Shown one piece after another: positions 38,601 to 50,925 of a stretch of 64,000 nt of DNA. Position numbers and translations under genes: made by a program. The notes under the pieces were generated by a model, which was not told the DNA's origin, ran no database searches, and saw nothing but the letters and a program-made list of their open reading frames with translations. The stretch's first letter is position 1. Every line of letters starts with the position of its first letter. The DNA is from Campylorhamphus procurvoides (taxonomy: Eukaryota; Chordata; Aves; Passeriformes; Dendrocolaptidae): NCBI GenBank assembly GCA_013396655.1, contig WBMV01004379.1, positions 852,597 to 916,596 on the forward strand, written 5' to 3'.

Positions 38601-41600
38601 CAGCCCAGAAACAGTTCAGGAGCCAGAACTTTCACTTGAGTCTTCTTTTTTCAGGATGTAATTGACATGGCTGTCCTTTCCTTGGCCTTAATCCCCAACT
38701 ACTTCCCAAGATACTAAAAGCTTTTGCTCTCCTCTGCCCTCTTGCACATAAATCAGAGCCACAGTGAGATTTTCTCTCTGGATCCCATCGTGGCAGAGCC
38801 ACTGGAAGCCTGAATGAAGGCTAGGACATCCAGGCCCACCACATCATCTGCCCCTGCTCTGACTTCAGGGTTAAGGTTGCTGGCAGGGCTGGTGTTTGGT
38901 TTAGAATGAGCTGTGTGGGAAAGGCAGCAAAGAGAGATAAATGGGCCTTGTCAGACACACTTGTAGCTACAGGATTGCACAGATAGCCCAGACAGCAGCA
39001 GGAAGATTCCCCTTAGGGTGCTGCTGTAATTTATGATATTGCTCAGAATTGCTGCAATTCTTCAGGAAGGTCAAATTTGGGATGTATTCTTAAAACTACA
39101 TGCATGAGCAACAATGCATGAAACTGTGAAAACAGAGCTCCTTTGACAGAGCAGGAAGGGAGTTGTGTCAGGGCTGAGATAGTGGTGTGGTGGGTTTGCA
39201 AAAATGTGATGTTTGGTTCAGACTTAACTGCCCTTCAGTTTCATAAGCAGAAATTACAGAAACTTCATGAGTTTCATGAGCAGAAATTACAGGCTTGGCA
39301 GAGTCTTGATCTCACAGGTTTTGAGGTGACATCAATGAGTGAGAACTGGGCTGAGTTCAGAGGTTTAATTCTTGCAGTGTAGCCACCGAAATGCTGCTCA
39401 GTGGCAAGTTTTCAGTAACTACTGAGCTGGGGAGGCTTCAGATATGGGCTGTGATAGGTCTGTATCCATTAACTGTCATAGGACAACTGGCAAACATGAC
39501 AATGAATGCAGTTTCCACAAGGTCTTCCAAAAAGTGTGAGTGTTTGAAGATTTTGGTGGCTGTCAGGATGAAAACACAACTCTGGGTGTCAGGTGTCCCC
39601 AGTCCTTCACTGTGGACTCTCAGAATGACCTTGGGGAGCCTGGCTGACCCCAATCCCTCAGTTCCCCAAGCAGTTGCCTACCACATTAACTGGCCAGAGT
39701 TGGACTGATTAACTGCATTATAAATGTAAGGGCACTAAAAAGACATGAAAAAGTTCAGAAAGAGAAAGATAGAAGTCGATCACCTCTGGCAGTTTCAACT
39801 GCACAAAAAGTCCATTTGGTCACATTTGGGTGATCAGTAGCTCTCACCACTCTCATCAAGGATGACTTTCAGTTCTACGAGCATTAGTCCTCCCCTTTCC
39901 ACAGCTGTCAACTATTTCTCATGTAAAGGTCTTGCTCCCCTTTCAAAATTACCTGTATTAAGGCAAATTATGTGTTCCCTTCCTTTCCCTGTTGAAAGTC
40001 ATTTACATGAAGAATCACAGAAACGAGATTATAGATACGGGGGGAGGGAATGCAGAAATATAGCTAAGACTGGAAATTTGGGTGGGCCTCAATTTATGGT
40101 GGACAGCCAAAGAACAAAGGTCTGATGTCATAGTAAATCATTTATATTGCAAATGATTTAAAATAATGAAAACCCATATGCATTAAATTTTGCCCTGTAC
40201 ATCCATTTGACATATTTTAAGTAGACAAAAGATAGATTTTACATAAATCTTCAGTAAATGTACTTCAAAAAAATATCACCAGGCAGTAAAGCCTAACTCT
40301 TTTAAAAACAGTCTTTGTCTTATACTTGAGCTCCTGCTTCAGGGGGCATCATTCAAAACCAGCAAAAAACTACTCAGACTGTCCTTGAGAGAAAAAAACA
40401 AAGAAGGAAAACCGGACAAAACAGCTTTTGAACAGATCCTGCCAAAGCTGTCCTTCACACAATTCCAGGTGTTACAGGAATAGTTGGGAAACCTTACCCA
40501 AGCCACCTGTGGCTTTGCCTTTGAAGGAGCCTATTTCAAACCTCTCATGTAAATTCCAATGTTTGTGTTCAATATTTAGAATCTGTCACACACCAACGCT
40601 TGCAATTTTATAGGCCAGTTCCCAGTCTGTGGATTTTATCCTTTGGCTTATGCCCATCTATACTGATGGAAGTTCATGCTCAGGAGTTATTATGCAATCT
40701 AGCCAGAAAAAAGCTATCTCTGAATCCCAGGACACTGTAAGAGGCATCAAAATCCTTTGGAAGATGCCTGGCACATCTTCACTAGGAACTGAGCTCTGGG
40801 AATGGACTAGATACCTCTGAGAATCACAGGCAGAAGTTCTTCCCAGGCTCTGCTGCTGGATGCTCCAGAAAGGCAAGGGAGGCAACTTGCAGATGGGTTG
40901 ATCTGACTGTGCCAAACAAAACAGAGCAAAGGGAATTTTGCATTCTCTGCTTACAAGATGCAAACACCTGACAGTTCCCACAGGTACCACTCAAACCAGA
41001 GGGTGGAGCTGGCAGACAGTCCCCACTGCTGTGCTTTGAACCCTGCTCACAGCTCAGAACCAAAGGTTGGGGTCAGCACCCCGATGCCAGCAGTGGCTTC
41101 GGGGCTCAGAGGGGCCTTTGGTCACCATCTGGGTTTCCAGTGGCTGCTGAAGACCTTTAGTTCCTGCCAGAGCTTTCTCCCAGGCTGAACCTTTAATAAA
41201 CCTGCATCCCCTGGAGCTGGGCTTGGTAAGGAGCAGCCAGGACACCTCCACACCTGGATGGCTGATCCCAGGTGTTTCAGTGCCATGCACTTTCATCAGC
41301 CTCACCCATAGCTACTCGGGCTGAAAGGACCCAGACTGGTGGTCACTGAGCCCTTCCAGATCTTTACAGGAGCCACACTTGTAAAAATCTGATTTTCATT
41401 GTTTGCTGAGAGATTAAAGAACACATCACCTATTTTAATCAGTTTTAGAAGAGTCAAGTAAACAAAGATATAAAGCAAAAGGAATGTGGTAACTCTGCCC
41501 CTTGAAGAAAAAGCGCTAAACTATCTCAGGTGGATTAAAATTGAGACAATTGGAATCATGGCTTTATAAGATCATGGGAAAAATGCCTCAAATATTTTAG

Positions 41601-42280
41601 GCACTACAGTGAAGTCTTAGGTGATGTTTTAACCCAGATTAAGAGGGGTGTGAGAGCTATGGAATAAATGATCTTTCCAGGCACTTTACGTGGGTGGAAG
41701 CTTCTTGTTTTGTTTATGGAAAGCTTTTCTCTAGTGTTGTTTATAGACTGCTTGGTATTAGTACATTTTCATGTTGATAGCTTGTAAGTGGAAATCTCTA
41801 TTTATGGTAGGTGTTCCTGAAGAAATTGTTCATCCTCCTTATATTCCTGTTTTATTCTGAGGAGCTTGATGTTGGGGAAAAAAATTCTACTGAGAAAGGG
41901 AGAAGGGTTGGATTTATTAACTATTGACAAAATCAGGCTGGATTCTGACTACACTGATAGGCCATTATTCAATAAATTGTCCTGATTTTACATGATTAGG
42001 AATAGGCCCAGGCACTTCATGAGTTTCATTACCTGCAGTTGTGTGGTGCTTTTTTTTTACCAGGAGCTTATATTTAGTTGCCCGTTGAAGTTGTTTTTCA
42101 TCCCAAGTGCTTTTGGGAGGGTGAACAGCTGATCATTACACTGAGTTTGCTTGTACCCACGAGCACAGTTAACCTAGAGCAGCAAACAGTTATTGTATTG
42201 CACTTTGGTGTGTGCCTGTGGGCACACTTAAGTCAATATACATGATGGCTGGTGCCACGTATTGCATCTGTCTGCACCCA
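35691..42280. other. Gene-free stretch
   Basis: No supported gene. At 39,238-39,303 a 33-bp unit containing 'agcagaaattacag' is present twice in tandem. Scattered GC-rich patches (about 35,690-35,920 and 38,230-38,560) do not reach CpG-island density. Confidence 0.5.
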
Positions 42281-42284
42281 TGGG

Positions 42285-42475
42285 CCCTCCAATTGCCAGG
42301 GAGAGGGAGCTGCTGAATTAACTAGCAGTGTGCCCGCTGGTGTAGTTACTTCAAGAGCAATACCACTGCTAATTGCTTAACTTAAACCTAATTACAATGC
42401 AAAATAACAGAAGGAAAGTGCAGCAAGAATCCCAGTTCTTGCAGAAAATGGATAGTAACTCTAAGCTTGTTTGTT
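42285..42475. promoter_or_regulatory. Candidate conserved non-coding element
   Basis: Dense in TAATT and AATTA cores ('gaattaact', 'gctaattgcttaac', 'cctaattacaatgc') within unique sequence about 2.5 kb upstream of the TARDBP first coding exon. It could be a distal regulatory element of TARDBP or CASZ1. Pattern judgement only. Confidence 0.3.
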
Positions 42476-44350
42476 GCCAAAAGTGATGAAGAAGCTCTTG
42501 GGGCAGAAGTCTCTGCTGTGGGTAATTGCCCTTCTTTCCCTGCCTGTTTTACAGCCAGCACAGAGCTCTGACCAAGCTTTTACCTGCATGAAATCTCGTT
42601 CGGGCTGGTGCTTACTCTGCTCATTAGTGCAATTACCACCAGATGCTGTGTGAGATGAAGGTCACTCTGGCTCAGTGCCACCACAGCCTCTCCAAGAGGG
42701 CAATGCTAAACTCTCCCTCTGAGTGAATCGGTGCAGCAGGTAATGTTGACGTGCTGCAATTACCATTTCGTCCTCACGGCGTGTTCAAACAACACTCGCT
42801 GCCTCCGTGCTGACTTGGCAACACCAGAACTGGCTCTGGGATGATAGTGTGGATCACTAGAAAATGCAGGAATTTCAGAACGCCTACCTGGACCATTAGC
42901 TTATCTCCTTAGCCTGTGTCTAGTCAGATCCTCTCAGAACTCTGTTGAAAAATGGTAATTAAATGATAAGGCCGAGTCTAAAGTCACACAGGGATAGATG
43001 GGCTGGGGTTCAGTGGTGCTGGGAGCCAATTTGTACACCTGAGCAAATTTAAAGTGGGAGTCTTGAATACTCAGCAACAAACATTAATGCAAGGGACTGG
43101 ATTAGCCTTTCCTAGCAGTAAGGTCATCTCTCCTTACTACTAAGACTTATTTTTACCCCTTTTTAGGAGACCAGTGCAAAGAAAGTCAAGCTAAATGGAC
43201 ACTGGGCAGAAGGACTGGATGAGTGCTAGAGAGGGGCAGATGGCAGGGGAAAAGATGGTGGGATTATTTCCTTATAATAGTGTGGTACACAGGTTAAGTT
43301 GCTGAGCTGGTTAAGGCTGTGCAGTGCAGGTTTTGTCCATGATGATGATGATGGCAGGGCTTCTTCCCAGCTCTGCTAATGCCAACTGTGTGGCTTCCTG
43401 TTCATATGGATCTTGTAATAAACACTGATTTTGTCACAGATGTCTCTGGTGTGACTCGCGACTAATGTGACTGTGACTGATGGACCAGATAAGCTCATTA
43501 GTAAAGTATCAGAATAAAATAACTTGGAGATGTGGAATGGCAATTATCCAGATGGAAAATGTCAGATTAAAACTGTAGAACAGTTAATAATGTACCAGTT
43601 TATAGTATTATCGCTGCAAAGTAAAAAACATGGGGAGTTTATCTACAGGGTGATGCTGCTGCTGAAAGCAGATGAATAACCTTGGAAAAGGGACCAAACC
43701 AGGTAGAGAGTACCATGTTCCTGTGACCAGTGTTTTTCTCCTCCACGTGGTTCTCTTGTGCACAGCCTTGTCTATCCTGGGACTGCAGCTCAAGAAAACC
43801 TGTGTAGGTGGGCTCTTCTGCACTTTTTAAAGTGGTAGTAAGACCAGGATACCATAATGCCTTTGGAGTTCAGAAGTTTGTAACAGTGTACAGTGAACTA
43901 TAACCATTAAGTCTTTCAATTAGGTAAGGGGAGATTGAGTTTAGAGGATTAAGCTGTGTTATAGCAAACACTTACTGGGTATTAAAGAACAGAGCTAGAA
44001 TTACTAGCTTTTTTTAACTTCTAGCAATCTTACAAAGTTGTTTTATGCAAGCTCAGTGAGGAGGGCAGTAAAGAGGGGAGAGACACAGTATCTGGATAAA
44101 TTAATGAAGGCACTGGTTGTGAGCAATGAACTATGTGTTGGGGCTGGTGTCAGACACCAAACAGGAGATACAGACCTGAGCTACCATGACAGTCTGCACC
44201 AGTCAGCCTGGTTATGCCAGTTCTCCCCACAACGCTCAGGACTGCCTGCAGCCGGAGGAATGCTGGATCAGCCTTCTGCCCAGGCAGGATGCTGCTGTTC
44301 CAGGGTCAGCCTTTCCCTGATGTCCCTCCTGACCCTGCCCTGGCTCAGCT
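42476..44350. other. TARDBP 5' flank, no gene recognised
   Basis: Non-coding sequence leading into the TARDBP promoter island. A short open frame from the ATG at 42,486 encodes a peptide that looks like a signal sequence, but it has no recognisable continuation. A (GAT)n-like run lies near 43,340-43,355. Confidence 0.5.
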
Positions 44351-44699
44351 TCGTGCCGTTCCCGGGCCCTGTCCCTGCTCACACAGCACAGATCGGGGCC
44401 TGCGCCTCCACTTCCCCTCACGCGGCTGCTGCGGACTGCCGTGAGGTGCGCCTCAGCCTCCTCTTCTCCAGGCCGAACAGAGCAAGCGGTCGAGTTAGTC
44501 TGTGTGTTTCTCAGTCCCTTGCGTTCGCTGGCTCTGCTGTCTCTGCTGTCCCGCTGTCCCAGGGCCTGTCCCTGTCCTGCTGTCCTGCTGTCCCTGTGTC
44601 CCCCCGTCCCGCTCTGTCCCCCGCCCCGCCCGCCGCCGCTCCCGGCACCTCCCGCGCTGCCGACGGCGCAGGCGCGGCCCGGGCGGCACCACCGGCGCG

Positions 44700-44716
44700 N
44701 NNNNNNNNNNNNNNNN
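44700..44716. other. Assembly gap of 17 N
   Basis: Seventeen undetermined bases in the GC-rich TARDBP promoter, a typical place for sequencing dropout. Confidence 0.95.
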
Positions 44717-44907
44717 GGCCGGGAGCGGCGGGGTGGGCCAGGCCGGTGGCACCGAGGGGTGCCCGCCCTACTCGGGGACCCGGCGGTTCAGACCCTCCGG
44801 AGCTGCAGGACAGGGCGAGGGGCCGGTCCGGGTGTGGGTCCGGCGGCCCCGCTGTGCGATGAAGGCAGTGCTGGCCGCGGGTCGGGGCGCGCACAGGGCC
44901 CGGCTGA

Positions 44908-48139
<3,232 letters not shown>

Positions 48140-48195
48140 GTGCACTGGGCTCTCTACTGACTCTGTGGTGGGAAATCAAATTTTTCTAACTCATG

Positions 48196-48201
48196 GTAAG
48201 T
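48196..48201 (+). promoter_or_regulatory. TARDBP: Consensus splice donor in TARDBP 3'UTR
   Basis: GTAAGT preceded by ATG, 57 nt after the stop codon. It is a near-perfect 5' splice site in the UTR and, as I recall, sits in a segment shared with human. It could pair with the acceptor at 48,673 or 49,537. Confidence 0.5.
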
Positions 48202-48673
48202 ATACTGTAAATTACATATATACTAAAGTTTTCCAGATGAATTTGTTCAGTGTGCAGTATATTCAGCAGTATTTTTGACATTTTTCTTTTTTTTTAAAAA
48301 AAAAAGAAAAACAGAAAAAAAGAAAGGTAAAAGGAATTTTCTAAGTTTTGTTACATATCTGGTTGGAATTCTGAATGTTTGGAAGTGGACTGCTGTTTGC
48401 CTGATAGGTGAACTAACACTACAGTCGATAGGAAAGGTTTCTCCTGTAATACTTTATTCCTTGTTTCCTGGCTACCTGAATTCTTTGCATGTTCAAAATG
48501 GAACCATTGGTCAGAAACAGCATTCTCTCCCTCTTGTTTTTAATTTGATCCCACCATAAGACTCTCCAAGTGCCCCGTTGGACAACAGTGTCGTTTTTGT
48601 TTTGTGTTTTCTTTTAACACTGTCTCCCCTCCATACTAAAGTACGATATGAAGGCTTCATTTAATCTCCGCAG

Positions 48674-48729
48674 TTCATCTCATTTCAAATGTGTATGGAA
48701 GAAGCACTTCATTGAAAGCAGTGCTGTAA
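48674..48729 (+). CDS. TARDBP: Alternative exon: short TDP-43 (sTDP-43) C-terminal tail
   Basis: An acceptor CCGCAG ends at 48,673. If joined to an exon-6 donor that leaves a single G, the following bases read VHLISNVYGRSTSLKAVL and then TAA (48,727-48,729). Human sTDP-43 ends, as I recall it, in the same 18 residues with V for the A. That isoform lacks the Gly-rich domain, gains a nuclear-export-like tail and is cytoplasmic. Preservation of frame, length and stop in a bird suggests the isoform is old. The human donor at codon 281 is not preserved here, so splicing is inferred. Confidence 0.6.
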
Positions 48730-49093
48730 ATATTCTGCCTTAGGAATACTTCTGTCTACATGCTTTCTCATCCAAGAATACTTCATCACACCGCACATGC
48801 TGCGTCTTAGACGGTGGGTGTTCCATTTTTATCCGCTACTCTTTATTTCATGGAGTCGTATCAACGCTGTGAACGCAAGGCTGTGAGATGGAACCAGAAG
48901 GCTGTTTGAACTTTTGAAACCTTGTGTGGGATTGGTGGTGGTGCCGAGGCATGAGAGGGCTGGTATGTGCGAGATAAAGGAGCGAGCGCATGCAGAGACC
49001 TGGTGGTGCAGTAATGGGATTTTATTTGACTTGGCGAGATGTCTCTCAATCCTGTGGCTTTGGTGAGAGAGTGTGCGGAGAGCAATGATAGCA

Positions 49094-49099
49094 AATAAA
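49094..49099 (+). promoter_or_regulatory. TARDBP: AATAAA in TARDBP 3'UTR
   Basis: A canonical hexamer in the middle UTR. My recollection of the human sequence at this position has AATAATG, so this may be a bird-gained poly(A) signal or a chance occurrence. Confidence 0.35.
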
Positions 49100-49229
49100 G
49101 TACGAGTGTTTATTGCATTCAAAGGACATCCACATGTGGAAGACTTTAAGTGGGTTCTCTACCTAGTTAATCAATTAGTTGAATGTGTTATGTGAAATGG
49201 AATATTTGTATTTCTTTTCCCTTATGTCA

Positions 49230-49355
49230 ACTGCTGTGAATGCTGTATGGTGTGTGTTTTTTTTCTGTTAATGATCTGTAAGTGTGGTAATGTGACTTGA
49301 AGACGATGGGGTTTGTGATGAGAACATTGAGCTTGTGGTGTGCTTTGCAGTAGCT
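49230..49355 (+). promoter_or_regulatory. TARDBP: UG-rich TDP-43-binding region candidate
   Basis: Contains TGTGAATGCTG, GGTGTGTG and a series of GTGTGG, TGTGA and TTTGTGATG words, the dispersed UG-type sites expected for TDP-43. It coincides with the position of the autoregulatory TDP-43-binding region in the mammalian UTR, just upstream of the proximal poly(A) signal. The exact limits are my estimate. Confidence 0.5.
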
Positions 49356-49537
49356 CTTGTAGCAGAGATCACTAGAGCTCAGTGTGCCTCTCCAGGGTGG
49401 AAGTTCCACTGTCTGTAAGATACCCATAAGAATGCTGTTTGCTGCAGTTTCGTGTCTGGATGCTTTTTATAAGATTTGTCACTGTAGGAAATTCTTAAAT
49501 AAAACTGATTTAAGTAATATGTGTCTTTGTTTTGCAG
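49278..49537 (+). promoter_or_regulatory. TARDBP: Candidate autoregulatory 3'UTR intron enclosing poly(A) site 1
   Basis: Donor GTAAGT at 49,278 and a strong acceptor TTTGTTTTGCAG ending at 49,537 bracket 260 bp that holds UG-rich motifs and the AATAAA at 49,498. In mammals, removal of the equivalent intron ('intron 7') deletes the proximal poly(A) site when TDP-43 is abundant and sends the transcript to decay. The arrangement here is the same, with the acceptor only about 34 nt after the AATAAA. Function is inferred from position and sequence. Confidence 0.55.
49498..49503 (+). promoter_or_regulatory. TARDBP: TARDBP proximal poly(A) signal (pA1)
   Basis: AATAAA followed about 20 nt later by GT-rich 'gtgtctttgttttg', a typical downstream element. 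The surrounding sequence matches the human pA1 region as I recall it. Confidence 0.75.
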
Positions 49538-50539
49538 CCCTGAATGCAAAGAATTCATAGCAGTTAATTAATTTTACCCTTTTGAGATGAACTTCTGTAA
49601 AGCTTTTTGCAGTCCCTTGGTGTGTTTCAGATAAGCAGGTTCCAAAGGAGCCACGGCTCAGCAGTCGATCCCCAGCACTCCTCTAAGCCCCTGCACCCTT
49701 GCCCTGTGCAGTGCCATAGATCCAAAATCCAGGTCCCACCCCTTGGGGTGCCTGCACTACACTGGTAAGAGCTCCCTCCAGACTGTAGCTGTGCCAGGGA
49801 ATGGGACCTGTTTGTTCAGGAGTTGGAGTTCCTCATCACAAGGGGCTGGGGAGACAGACACTTTGCTGTCACAGTGGGTTGATTTCTGCCCACAGCATCT
49901 CCTTTGGCAAGGGATGTTTTTAACTTGTTTTTAGATCAGCCCACTCATGGGAAACAGGCTCCTGCCACACTTCCAGCCCAGAACGCTATTGACTCCTGTT
50001 AAAACTAGTCACAGGAAGGACTTTCCAGCTGAGGAAAGCACTAGTAAATATACACAGGCTGATAGAATCTGAAAAACTAAGTTTATGACAGAGGGGTCAC
50101 ATCAGGGGCAGCTTCTTAGGAAGGGCAGGCTGTGTGAGCAGAGGCTGGTGGAAGTTCCACTGCTGGTAGGAGCTTGAGGAACTGTTTCACATCCTTGGGT
50201 GTGAAACCCACTGAAGCCTGATCCATGTTTTCTGTACACCATAATAGTGTGCTGGAGCTGTCAACAGGCTGAATAGGGATATTTACACAGTCTTTAACCT
50301 CTGTAACTTTTCAAGTGAGCTCTTCATTACTGTGTAAGCTGCTGAGGCTTGTGAATAGCAGAGCATCTAAACAGACAAAAGTGCACAGCTGACTTTTTCA
50401 CCTGCAGTATTACAGAAGCAGCTGTATCTCAGTGTACTCGATTTAAAGAGGACTTCTAAACACTCAGGCTGAGAAGTAATCCCACACCTTTGTTCATATT
50501 CCACTGCAAAAAGTTGCTTACTTTTTTTTCCTGCACCTA

Positions 50540-50700
50540 AGTCAGAATAATCTCCAAACTCTGTCCCATCTGTGAATTTTGCATTTTAGCACTTGCACTA
50601 TTACCAGCTCCTTCTGCTCAGTTACACTTAAAAAGGGTATTCTTGGACCTCCAAAGACTAAGTGTGACCCCCCCGCAAGGAACTTCGTGGTAAGTTTTTG
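50540..50700 (+). promoter_or_regulatory. TARDBP: Conserved distal 3'UTR block
   Basis: The words 'gaattttgcattttagcac', 'ttgcactattacc', 'acctccaaagactaa' and a GTAAGT (50,691-50,696) match the distal human TARDBP UTR as I remember it, after about 900 bp of poorly conserved sequence. This implies that the UTR continues this far and that the block has RNA-level function, possibly microRNA or RBP sites. Confidence 0.6.
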
Positions 50701-50898
50701 TAATTAGCATGGTTTTACTTCTGTTTAAATTGTTCAGGTTTAGGTTTTAAGAGGCTGGTTGGCAGCATTGTGTAGTCTTTGCTAATAATTTTAGCCTTCC
50801 TTCACCCTCAGACGAAGTCTCTGAAAATTTTAGAATACTTTTCAAGTTTCAGTAGTATTTTTAACTACTTTGCATACTCTAGTGTTTATACGTGAGTA

Positions 50899-50904
50899 AA
50901 TAAA
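50899..50904 (+). promoter_or_regulatory. TARDBP: TARDBP distal poly(A) signal
   Basis: AATAAA about 200 bp beyond the conserved distal block, followed by 'ttgaagtgttttgagtct', which is a fair GU/U-rich downstream element. Likely the distal (pA4-type) end. Confidence 0.6.
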
Positions 50905-50925
50905 CTGTTATTGAAAATATATTGA

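Larger units (their letters stand above)
48140..50925 (+). other. TARDBP: TARDBP 3' untranslated region
   Basis: The UTR is unusually conserved. From memory, long stretches follow the human UTR: a block after the stop with a consensus donor at 48,196, the segment 48,600-48,800, the segment 48,830-49,120, the autoregulatory part about 49,180-49,540, and a distal block about 50,540-50,700. Between 49,640 and 50,500 the sequence is avian-specific and GC-richer. The end is set by the distal poly(A) signal at 50,899. Mammalian TDP-43 binds this UTR to trigger intron removal and nuclear decay of its own mRNA. The 3' end is inferred. Confidence 0.75.

Noticed and set aside
43365..43440. Possible third MIR fragment ('cccagctctgct ... 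actgtgtggc')
   Set aside because: Only about 30 bases resemble MIR, and the diagnostic 'tgtaaaatg' core is missing.
44038..44862. 274-codon + strand open frame upstream of TARDBP
   Set aside because: It crosses the N gap and the CpG-island promoter, and overlapping frames are also open. It is compositional.
49498..49537. Idea that AATAAA plus CAG marks two adjacent genes
   Set aside because: The acceptor and the flanking sequence belong to the TARDBP 3'UTR, as in mammals; no second gene follows.
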